NCBI GenBank assembly: GCA_003477305.1 | Contig: DMTN01000039.1 | Location: forward strand, 27,744-91,743 | Direction: 5' to 3' | Source of the DNA: Acholeplasmatales bacterium | Lineage (GTDB): Bacteria; Bacillota_I; Bacilli_A; Izemoplasmatales; Hujiaoplasmataceae | DNA length: 64,000 bases | Shown here: piece by piece, positions 49,732 through 57,088 of the stretch | How the letters are laid out: every line of letters begins with the position of its first letter | Numbering within the stretch: the first letter of the stretch is position 1 | Notes under the pieces: generated by a model | Database searches by the model: none | Told to the model about the DNA's origin: nothing | The model's input: the letters and a program-made list of their open reading frames with translations, nothing else | Made by a program: the position numbers and the translations under genes

Positions 49732-50487
49732 TCAGATGAGCTTTTTGATTTCGTTGATGTGGTATTCATAATACAGGCTGGGACGGTAGGTGTCCGAATA
49801 AAGCATCACGGCGGCGCTTTCGGCGCGGTACAGCCCGACATTGACCGTCGAAATCACGGTCCGGTTCGGTCGGAACAAATCCCAGTTCGAGCGGAGGAAG
49901 AGGATTTCCTTGATTTGATCCTTGGTGTGATCGTCGAGGATCCCGATCTCCTTCATCTGCGTGATCAGCATGCGGTAGATCCGCATGTGTTCTTTCAGAT
50001 ACTTCTGCTGGATCTTGGCGATTTCCTGATCGACCTGTTCGAGATAGAAGACGTTCTGTCGCTGGTTGACCAGCACCACGACCTCGAGCAAGTAGCGCTT
50101 GAAGGTGCGGTTATCGATCGGATCCCGGTTCAAGCGGTGATAGAGCGCGTGTTCGAGATCCTGCGCAAAGAGTTCATACCCCAGGCTTTTCAGGTATTCG
50201 GGCATGTCGTCGGGGTTCTTGGTGTGTTTCATCGGGATCGGACCGCCCTGGTTCGCCCGGATCTTGACGAGATAACTCAGCTGGGTGATCCGGTCCATCT
50301 TCGCCTTGAAGAACGTGATGACGAAGAGCAGGAGGATCAAGGAGAACAAATAGATCAAAAACTGAATATTGAAGTCCTCGATCCAGATGTTCGCGGCGAT
50401 CATCCCGAAGGCGATCGCGATCACCAAACCGAGCACGCCGAGGAGGTTGAACAGAAACTTGCGGTTGATCCGCTTGATATCGTTCAT
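49732..50487 (-). CDS. Two-TM protein at the end of the opp operon, unknown function
   Basis: 251 residues from MNDIKRINRKFL. Two membrane helices lie near residues 10-32 and 37-56. A long helical cytoplasmic domain follows, with a heptad-like stretch (YLEQVDQEIAKIQQKYLKEHM) and a C-terminal beta-rich part (NRTVISTVNVGLYRAESAAVML). No family recognised. Its start overlaps the stop of the preceding small membrane protein by 4 bp (ATGA), and that gene in turn overlaps oppF. Translation coupling makes it part of the opp transcript. It may regulate or stabilise the permease, which is inference. Confidence 0.68.
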   Translation of the reverse strand: MNDIKRINRKFLFNLLGVLGLVIAIAFGMIAANIWIEDFNIQFLIYLFSLILLLFVITFFKAKMDRITQLSYLVKIRANQGGPIPMKHTKNPDDMPEYLKSLGYELFAQDLEHALYHRLNRDPIDNRTFKRYLLEVVVLVNQRQNVFYLEQVDQEIAKIQQKYLKEHMRIYRMLITQMKEIGILDDHTKDQIKEILFLRSNWDLFRPNRTVISTVNVGLYRAESAAVMLYSDTYRPSLYYEYHINEIKKLI

Positions 50488-50849
50488 GCCATGACCTGGA
50501 AAGCGAGGATCCCGGCGGTAACGATGAGGATGGCCGACGTGATCAGAACCTCGATGAAGATCGCCGAGCTGATCTTGTCCTTGCGTTCGTCCTTGTATTC
50601 CTTGTAATGGGGATATTCGTTGCGGAACGAGGGCGAAATCAATACGCGCATCACATAGCGGATGCCGTGAAAGACTTTGAAGGCGCTTGTCAACGCGATG
50701 ACGCACGGCAGGAAGAAAACGACGCCGACGACGAACAGGACGTTACTCACGTTGGTCAAGGTGATGTTGGTGCGATAAACCGCAAGGTGAAGCAGCCCCG
50801 CGGCGATGACCATGCTTGCCAGGATCAAGACCATTCTGAACGGTTTCAT
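50484..50849 (-). CDS. Small membrane protein, DUF3899-like, in the opp operon
   Basis: 121 residues with three membrane helices (about 5-22, 33-57 and 95-117) and a charged cytoplasmic loop (RNEYPHYKEYKDERKD). The NITLTNVSNVLFVVGVVFFL segment resembles the DUF3899 family common in Firmicutes and Mollicutes; the match is from memory of that pattern. It overlaps the oppF stop and the next gene start by 4 bp each. Its conserved place after oppF suggests a part in peptide uptake or its control. Confidence 0.68.
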   Translation of the reverse strand: MKPFRMVLILASMVIAAGLLHLAVYRTNITLTNVSNVLFVVGVVFFLPCVIALTSAFKVFHGIRYVMRVLISPSFRNEYPHYKEYKDERKDKISSAIFIEVLITSAILIVTAGILAFQVMA

Positions 50850-52324
50850 TTGCCGCTCAACTTCTCCTGATAACGCGCGAATTCCGCGGAATTGCAGAGC
50901 ACGAAGTGATTCGGCTCGACTTCCCGCAAAATCGGCTGCTCGACGGAATAATCATGTTCCGCAGCGGGATTGTAGCGGGGAGTGCGGACGCGGGATTTTT
51001 CGGTCTCGGGATCCGGAATCGGAATCGAGGCCATCAGCGACAGGGTATACGGATGAAGCGGATGATTGAAGAGGAGGTCCTTGTCGCCGTGTTCGACGAT
51101 ATGGCCGTAATACATGACCGCGACGCGGTCGCTGAAATACTTCACGACGGAGAGGTCATGGGCGATGAACATGATCGTGATGCCCTTGGTTTCGCGCATC
51201 TCGTTGAGCAGGTTGATGACCTGGGCGCGGATCGAGACGTCGAGCGCCGAGATCGGTTCGTCGGCGATGATGAACGAGGGTTCGACGACGAGCGCGCGGG
51301 CGATGCCGATGCGCTGGCGCTGTCCGCCGGAGAATTCGTGGGGATAGCGGCTCGCGTGTTCCGGGACGAGGCCGACGGTCTTGAGCGCTTCGTTGACCCG
51401 ATCCTCGATTTCCTTTTCGTTTTTCACGCCGTTGATCCGGAGACCTTCGGCGATGATTTCCTTGACCGTCATGCGGGGGTTGAGCGAGGCGATCGGGTCT
51501 TGGAAGATCATCTGCATGCGGCGCATGAGCAGGCGGTTCTTGTGGGTGAGGCAGTATCCGAGCTTGCCGATGTCCTGCTTCCTGCGGATTTCGTTCAGCT
51601 TGAGTTCCTTTTGCTGCTTGACGAGATTCTCGGTGACTTCGCGGAGGACCTGCCTGGCGGTCTGAATCTGCGCCTTGTCCTTGTTTTCGACGGCTTGCCC
51701 GTATGCCGCTTTCGCACGATCCCGTTCGTCCATCAGACCGTTGATGAGCTTGATGGTCTCCTGGTTCGCGAAGTCGTATTTCTTGTCGACATCCTGGCAT
51801 TCGGGGAAAGAGCAGAGTTCCTTGCGGGCGCGCAGACCTTCTTCGTCGATGATGCTTTCGAAGCGTCGGTCGCGTTTCGCCTGGTGCAGGATGCCCCGCG
51901 CTTCGGTGACCTTGCCGGTGAATTCGATATTCAGTTCCGTGACTTTTTCGTTGAAGGACGACTGCCCGAGGTGGCCGGTGGCCAACTGGTCTTTGAGTTC
52001 TTGGGTCCGGGCGATCTTCTCCGCCAGATAGTCCTTGTAATTCGCCTGAAACGTTTTTTTGGCGGCGATGACGTCGCTGACGATGCGGGTGCCATGGAAA
52101 AAGACTTCTCCGCCCGAAGACGAATAGAGTTTGATGATCGCGCGACCGGTGGTCGTCTTGCCGCAGCCGGATTCGCCGACGAGCGAGAACACTTCGCCCT
52201 TGTAGATTTCAAACGAGATGCCGTCGACGGCCTTGTTGACGATCTTGTTGCGACCGGAACCGGACTTGAAATACTGCTTCAGCCCGACGACTCTTAGGAT
52301 TTCTTCACGTTGTGGGCTGTTCAT
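50846..52324 (-). CDS. oppF: Oligopeptide ABC transporter ATPase OppF with large insertion
   Basis: 492 residues against about 310-330 in typical OppF. Walker A GESGCGKTT is at 50-58. The Q-loop MQMIFQDP comes only at about 270-277, after a highly charged helical insertion of about 180 residues (88-265) predicted as coiled coil. The signature FSGGQRQR (about 331-338), Walker B FIIADEP (with the catalytic Glu at about 356) and HPLHPYT follow normally. It powers peptide import together with OppD. A 4-bp overlap couples it to oppD upstream and to the small membrane protein downstream. Insertions of this kind are seen in Mollicutes OppF. Confidence 0.94.
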   Translation of the reverse strand: MNSPQREEILRVVGLKQYFKSGSGRNKIVNKAVDGISFEIYKGEVFSLVGESGCGKTTTGRAIIKLYSSSGGEVFFHGTRIVSDVIAAKKTFQANYKDYLAEKIARTQELKDQLATGHLGQSSFNEKVTELNIEFTGKVTEARGILHQAKRDRRFESIIDEEGLRARKELCSFPECQDVDKKYDFANQETIKLINGLMDERDRAKAAYGQAVENKDKAQIQTARQVLREVTENLVKQQKELKLNEIRRKQDIGKLGYCLTHKNRLLMRRMQMIFQDPIASLNPRMTVKEIIAEGLRINGVKNEKEIEDRVNEALKTVGLVPEHASRYPHEFSGGQRQRIGIARALVVEPSFIIADEPISALDVSIRAQVINLLNEMRETKGITIMFIAHDLSVVKYFSDRVAVMYYGHIVEHGDKDLLFNHPLHPYTLSLMASIPIPDPETEKSRVRTPRYNPAAEHDYSVEQPILREVEPNHFVLCNSAEFARYQEKLSGK

Positions 52325-53880
52325 TGGGGTTCACCTGTCGTTTCCGGCATGACTTTCTTGGCATCGGCATCTGCCGCGGCGCGTTTCTGCGACGCTTGGA
52401 ACCGCGTGATGCGTTCCAGAAGAACCGGCGGCATGGCGACCTTCGGTGCGTCCGGATGGAGCAGCCAGGTCGCCGCATAATGGGTGTCGCTGACTTTGAA
52501 GAACGGCGGATGCTCCTCGAAATCGATCTTCAAGGCGTGCTGGTTGCGGTCCGCGAAGGCGTCGCCTTTCGGCGGGAACAGCATGTCCGGCGGCGTGCCC
52601 GGGATCGAGGTGAGCTTATCCTTCGTGTCGAGGTCCGGCGCAGAGGAAAGCAGCGCCCAGGTATAGGGGTGCTTGGGATCGTAGAAGATGTCGTAGAGCG
52701 TGCCGTATTCGACGATCTTGCCCGCGTACATGACGGCGACGCGGTCGGCCATGTTGGCGACGACGCCGAGGTCGTGGGTGATGAAGATGACGGACAGGTC
52801 GCGCTGCGTCTTGATGTCCTTGATCAGATTGAGGATCTGTTTCTGGATCGTCACGTCGAGCGCGGTGGTCGGTTCGTCGCAAATCAGAAGCTCGGGATTC
52901 GCGGTGAGCGCGATCGCGATGACGATGCGCTGACGCATGCCTCCGGAAAACTGGAACGGATACTGGTTGAAACGTTTTTCCGGTTCGACGATGCCGACTT
53001 CGTTCATGATCCGGATCGCGGTTTCATACGCTTCCTTTTTGGTCACTTTGAAGCGGCGGCGATAGATTTCCGAGTTGCTCAGGATCTGTTCCCTGAGTTC
53101 TCTCAGTTCGGCCGCGGCTTTTTTGTATTTGGCGGAATCCTTATCGTATTTCTTGAGCGTCGCTTTCTTCGCTTCCCATTCGGACTTCAATTTCGCGAAA
53201 ACAGTCGCTTTCTCGGCTTTGACGGCGGTGACTTCCTTATTGATTTGGAGCTTCGCCTGCGCCTTCACTTCGAGATATTTCGCCTTCAGGGCGGGCAGAT
53301 GGGTTTTGTACTCCTTCACGTCGAGATGGTGCTTCACGCGGGCGGCGTGGATCGCTTCCTTGACGTCGCGGCCGCGAAGATCCTGATCGTGGTTGATTTC
53401 AAAGATCCGGTTCTTCAGTTCCTTGTCCGAAAGTTTGATGCGGGCGATCATGTTCAGATAGTCGTGGTATTCCTTGTGAAACAGGTCCATATAGCGGGAC
53501 TTCATGCGGTCGCCGTTCACGAGCATCGCTTCGGTGATCTGCTTGCCGATCTTCATGATCGGGTTCAAGCTCGAGAGCGGATCCTGGAAGATCATGCCGA
53601 TCTTGCTGCCGCGGATCAGATGGAAATTTTCTTCGGACAGTTTGGTCAGATCCTGGTTGCTGTAGAGAATTTCGCCGCCGTCGATGATCGCGTTGCGGGC
53701 GAGAATGCCCATGATGGCGCGGTTGGTGACCGATTTGCCGGATCCGGATTCGCCGACGATCGCGAGCGTTTCGCCTTTGTAGAGATCAAAGGAGACTTCG
53801 CGGACGGCGCGGACGAGTCCGTTCGGGGTGCGGAAGGAAATGGTCAGGTCTTTGACTTCGAGCACTTTTTCTTTATTCAT
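52321..53880 (-). CDS. oppD: Oligopeptide ABC transporter ATPase OppD with large insertion
   Basis: 519 residues. Walker A GESGSGKS (43-50), Q-loop GMIFQDPLSSLNP (about 95-107), then an insertion of about 165 residues (roughly 125-290) rich in Lys and Glu (KYLEVKAQAKLQINKEV) forming a coiled coil. The signature FSGGMRQR, Walker B LLICDEPTTALD and the C-terminal OppD/DppD motif GTPPDMLFPPKG with HPPFF follow. A C-terminal Ala/Lys-rich tail ends the protein. Insertions in both ATPases at different points suggest that they touch each other or a partner. It is 2 nt downstream of oppC and overlaps oppF. Confidence 0.94.
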   Translation of the reverse strand: MNKEKVLEVKDLTISFRTPNGLVRAVREVSFDLYKGETLAIVGESGSGKSVTNRAIMGILARNAIIDGGEILYSNQDLTKLSEENFHLIRGSKIGMIFQDPLSSLNPIMKIGKQITEAMLVNGDRMKSRYMDLFHKEYHDYLNMIARIKLSDKELKNRIFEINHDQDLRGRDVKEAIHAARVKHHLDVKEYKTHLPALKAKYLEVKAQAKLQINKEVTAVKAEKATVFAKLKSEWEAKKATLKKYDKDSAKYKKAAAELRELREQILSNSEIYRRRFKVTKKEAYETAIRIMNEVGIVEPEKRFNQYPFQFSGGMRQRIVIAIALTANPELLICDEPTTALDVTIQKQILNLIKDIKTQRDLSVIFITHDLGVVANMADRVAVMYAGKIVEYGTLYDIFYDPKHPYTWALLSSAPDLDTKDKLTSIPGTPPDMLFPPKGDAFADRNQHALKIDFEEHPPFFKVSDTHYAATWLLHPDAPKVAMPPVLLERITRFQASQKRAAADADAKKVMPETTGEPQ

Positions 53881-53882
53881 CG

Positions 53883-55790
53883 TCAGCTACCTCTCAATTG
53901 CGGATTGAGCGCATCGCGAAGCGCATTGCCGAACATGTTGAAGGTGATCATCAAAATCGAGACGATGATCGTCGGGAAGATGACCAGCCACAGGTTGCCG
54001 GCGAAGATCTGCTGCTGTCCGTCGTTCAGGATGACGCCGATGGAGGTGCCGGTAAGGGTGATCGGGCCGATTCTAAAGGCTTGCCCGTTGCCGATGCCGA
54101 ATCCGAGATACGATAGATTCACTTCAAGGAAGATGACGGAGGGAATACTCAGGACGACGCGGGTGATGATGGTTCCGAGCGCGTTGGGCAGGATGTGCTT
54201 GAAGATGATGCGGCTGTCGGAGGCGCCGAGGGTCCGTGCGGCCAAGACATACTCCCTGCCTTTATATCGATAGAATTGCGATCGCGTGACCTTCGCCGCG
54301 CCGATCCATCCGTCATAGACCATGAAGATGAACAGGGCGGTGAACCCGGGTCCGATCAAAACCGTGATGATGGCGATCATCGTGATCTGCGGAAAACTAC
54401 CCCAGATATCGGTGAAACGTTCCATCATGATGTCGACTTGACCGCCGTAATAAGCGGAGGTTGCGCCCCAGATGATGCCGACGAAGATGTTCACGCAGGC
54501 CGCCATGAAGCCGAGCAGGAGGGACGTTCTGAGGCCGAGCCAGATCAGGGTGAAAAGGTCCTGTCCGAAGACGTTCGTGCCGAACAGGAAATAGGGTGTC
54601 GTTTCAAAACCGAGCGCGTAGGATCCGTCCAGCATGACGACATAGTTCGTCGCCGTGATGCCCGTGCCGGGCAGCGAGATGATTTCGACGCTGACCACCG
54701 AGACGATCGGAAAGCCTTCGCCGAATAGCCAGCCGTCCGGATTGTCGGGATCCGGAACGATGCTGTCTTCCATGCCTTCGTTTTCTTGCAGGATGCGGTC
54801 GTAATCGGCGTCGCCGATGGTCGAACGCTGGTCTGCGAATAACGCTTCATAGACATTATAGCGGAAATTCGCGGTGGTCATGACGGCGTTCTTGCGGACG
54901 AACCGTCCGTTTTCGGTGAGCGAATCGACGTTATATAGCGCGAACATCGCAAGCGGGTACCCGTCGTAGAAGTTGACGTTCACATCGGCGGCGTTCTTGA
55001 CGGCGATGCTGTTGAAGGAAACATATTCGGAGCCGTCGGTGGAAGGTGCTGGGAGTTCGTATTTGAATACGACATAGCGGGCGACGCCGTTGGCGATTGC
55101 GGTCATCGGATCGAGCACATGGACGCCGGCTTCCGTGATCGTTCCGAGAAGCGCCAGATCATCCCAGGAAGCGTATCCCGAACCGACCGATAGCGCCGAC
55201 AGGTAGACTTTGAGGACACCTGCCGGGTCGATTTCGTTGACATCCACTTCGATGGTATGCCCGGTCAGAAAGGAAATTGCAACCGGCGTGACGATGGCGT
55301 AGGCGGAGCGTTCCGTGTCAACGAACAGTTCGTTCGTTCCGCCGCGGAACTGCGGGCTGCGGTCGGTACCGATGACATCTTGGTTTGTCAGCGTATCAAA
55401 CAGAAAATAATCCGCTTGGAACCCGATCGTCGGATATCCCAGTCCCGTCACCGGATCGACGGTCGTGTAATCGATGGGCTGATTCTTGAACTGTTTCGTT
55501 CCGTTGAGGATTCCCAAATTTTCGAGCAGCGGGATGCGGGGCGGAAGGGTGGTCAGCGACGAGTTGGTCTGGGCAAAGAGGTTGCGAGGCGTGATGATCG
55601 GAACGAAAATCGAGAGCAGGATGAAAATGACGAGAATCACCGTGGCGATCACGTTGTATTTATTCTTCGTGAAACGGATCATGGCGTCCTGGAAATACGT
55701 GAGCTGCTTTGTCTTTAATTTCTTGTCGAGCAGCCGCTCGTTTTCCTGAACCAGGACGAACATGTCTTTGGTATATTCTTTCTGGCTCAT
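53883..55790 (-). CDS. oppC: Oligopeptide permease OppC with large extracellular domain
   Basis: 635 residues, about twice a normal OppC. After TM1 (about 48-69), residues 70-400 form an extracytoplasmic domain inserted before the transport core. It has beta-rich, Asp/Thr-rich sequence (YTTVDPVTGLGYP, YVSFNSIAVKNAADVN). The core then has the usual helices and the permease loop EYVLAARTLGASDSRIIFKHILPNALG, which contacts OppD/OppF. The start at 55790 overlaps the oppB stop (TGATG), and GAGGAAGTG lies upstream. The extra domain could replace or assist a binding protein. Confidence 0.92.
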   Translation of the reverse strand: MSQKEYTKDMFVLVQENERLLDKKLKTKQLTYFQDAMIRFTKNKYNVIATVILVIFILLSIFVPIITPRNLFAQTNSSLTTLPPRIPLLENLGILNGTKQFKNQPIDYTTVDPVTGLGYPTIGFQADYFLFDTLTNQDVIGTDRSPQFRGGTNELFVDTERSAYAIVTPVAISFLTGHTIEVDVNEIDPAGVLKVYLSALSVGSGYASWDDLALLGTITEAGVHVLDPMTAIANGVARYVVFKYELPAPSTDGSEYVSFNSIAVKNAADVNVNFYDGYPLAMFALYNVDSLTENGRFVRKNAVMTTANFRYNVYEALFADQRSTIGDADYDRILQENEGMEDSIVPDPDNPDGWLFGEGFPIVSVVSVEIISLPGTGITATNYVVMLDGSYALGFETTPYFLFGTNVFGQDLFTLIWLGLRTSLLLGFMAACVNIFVGIIWGATSAYYGGQVDIMMERFTDIWGSFPQITMIAIITVLIGPGFTALFIFMVYDGWIGAAKVTRSQFYRYKGREYVLAARTLGASDSRIIFKHILPNALGTIITRVVLSIPSVIFLEVNLSYLGFGIGNGQAFRIGPITLTGTSIGVILNDGQQQIFAGNLWLVIFPTIIVSILMITFNMFGNALRDALNPQLRGS

Positions 55791-56887
55791 CACTTCCTCG
55801 CCCCCATTCTGATCTGCGGATCGATGATGCCGTAGGACAGGTCGACGATCAAAGCGGTGGAAAGCCCGATCGCGCTATAAAACGCCGACGACACCAAAAT
55901 TACGTTGTAGTCATAACCGCCCGCGACGAGTGCCTGCAGGGTGATGCGCCCGACCCCGGGGATCGCATAGACGGATTCCAGAATGAAGGACCCGCCGAGC
56001 AATCCGGCGAAAGAGCCGATGATGATCGGCACCATCGGTACGAGCGAATTGCGGATCGCATGCCGCAAAACGGCCTGCGTGTGGCTGAGCCCCTTCGTCT
56101 TCGCGAGCAGAACGAACTCCGACGTCAAGACTTCCGACAGCTCGGCGCGCAGGATGCGCGTCAACCCGGCGATCGACGGCAGACCGACGGCCAAGACGGG
56201 GATCACGAAGCCTTGTGCGACCTTGCCGAACGATTCGATGCCGACGAGAGGAAAGAGCGAAGGCAAGAGATTGAATTGATAGCTCAGGATGATGATCAGC
56301 GTGAGTAAGAGGACGAGCGATGGCACGGACAAGAAGACCATGATCAAGATCTGCAGAATATTGTCGACGACCGTATCCTTTTTCAATGCCGCCAAGATGC
56401 CGAAGAAAAATCCGAACGGCAGATAGAACAAGAGCGCGCTTAGATTGAGATAGAGCGTGAGCGGCATGCGTTCCGCAATGATCGTGAACGCCGGCACGTT
56501 GACTCTGATCTTCGTCGAAGTTCCCCAGTTCCAATCGCGGACGATGTTTCCCACCCATCGGAAATACTGCGTGATGATCGGCACGCGGTAAAAAACCTTG
56601 ACGACGCCGCTATCGCGGACCGGGGTCACGATGAATACGCTTTGGTTGACACCGGGCTCATTCGCACGGATATAATCAACTTCGGCCATGTCTTCGGGAT
56701 CGTCGATGTTGTAATAGACTGAAGTATAAAAGCCGTCTTGAACCTGCTTTTCCAACCAAATGTCTTTTTCTTCATTTTTCGTCGGCGGATATTCCGGCGC
56801 CAGCTTCAGGAGCGTAAACGTGATCGTCAACGTCGTGAAGAGTATAATGAAAATCCAGACAACGCGTTGAATGATATATCTTGTCAT
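55790..56887 (-). CDS. oppB: Oligopeptide permease OppB
   Basis: 365 residues with six membrane helices. The N-terminal helix is followed by an extracytoplasmic loop of about 100 residues, longer than in most OppB. The conserved cytoplasmic loop LTSEFVLLAKTKGLSHTQAVLRHAIRNSL (in pieces) near 255-285 is the ATPase-docking site. ESVYAIPGVGRI is a family hallmark near the C-terminus. The gene has its own extended -10 (TGATATAAT) and a palindrome over it (56917-56937), separate from oppA. The ATG has AGAGGAAG upstream. Confidence 0.94.
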   Translation of the reverse strand: MTRYIIQRVVWIFIILFTTLTITFTLLKLAPEYPPTKNEEKDIWLEKQVQDGFYTSVYYNIDDPEDMAEVDYIRANEPGVNQSVFIVTPVRDSGVVKVFYRVPIITQYFRWVGNIVRDWNWGTSTKIRVNVPAFTIIAERMPLTLYLNLSALLFYLPFGFFFGILAALKKDTVVDNILQILIMVFLSVPSLVLLLTLIIILSYQFNLLPSLFPLVGIESFGKVAQGFVIPVLAVGLPSIAGLTRILRAELSEVLTSEFVLLAKTKGLSHTQAVLRHAIRNSLVPMVPIIIGSFAGLLGGSFILESVYAIPGVGRITLQALVAGGYDYNVILVSSAFYSAIGLSTALIVDLSYGIIDPQIRMGARK

Positions 56888-56913
56888 TTCATCACTTCCT
56901 CTTATTTTTAACT

Positions 56914-56937
56914 ATTATATCATACTTTGTGTGATAT
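56914..56937 (-). promoter_or_regulatory. oppB promoter region with palindrome
   Basis: Extended -10 TGATATAAT (minus strand, core 56914-56919) overlapped by an inverted repeat with 9-bp arms, ATATCATAC and GTGTGATAT around TTT (one mismatch). This is a typical position for a repressor site. No strong -35 is seen. Confidence 0.55.
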
Positions 56938-56991
56938 TTCATAATCCTAATTTGAGATTGTCTTGTCTTGAAATGCGCTGAATTTTAAGTG

Positions 56992-57027
56992 TAAAAAGAA
57001 GGGCCATATGGTTGATCAATATGGCCC
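56992..57027 (-). terminator. Terminator between oppA and oppB
   Basis: Perfect 9-bp stem GGGCCATAT/ATATGGCCC around a 9-nt loop, followed on the minus strand by TTCTTTTT. It would let oppA be made in excess over oppBCDF. Confidence 0.82.
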
Positions 57028-57088
57028 CCCTCGCATTGCTATTTACTTTTTACTTGATTGGATCGTTGATACGTTCAGGCGTTGACGA

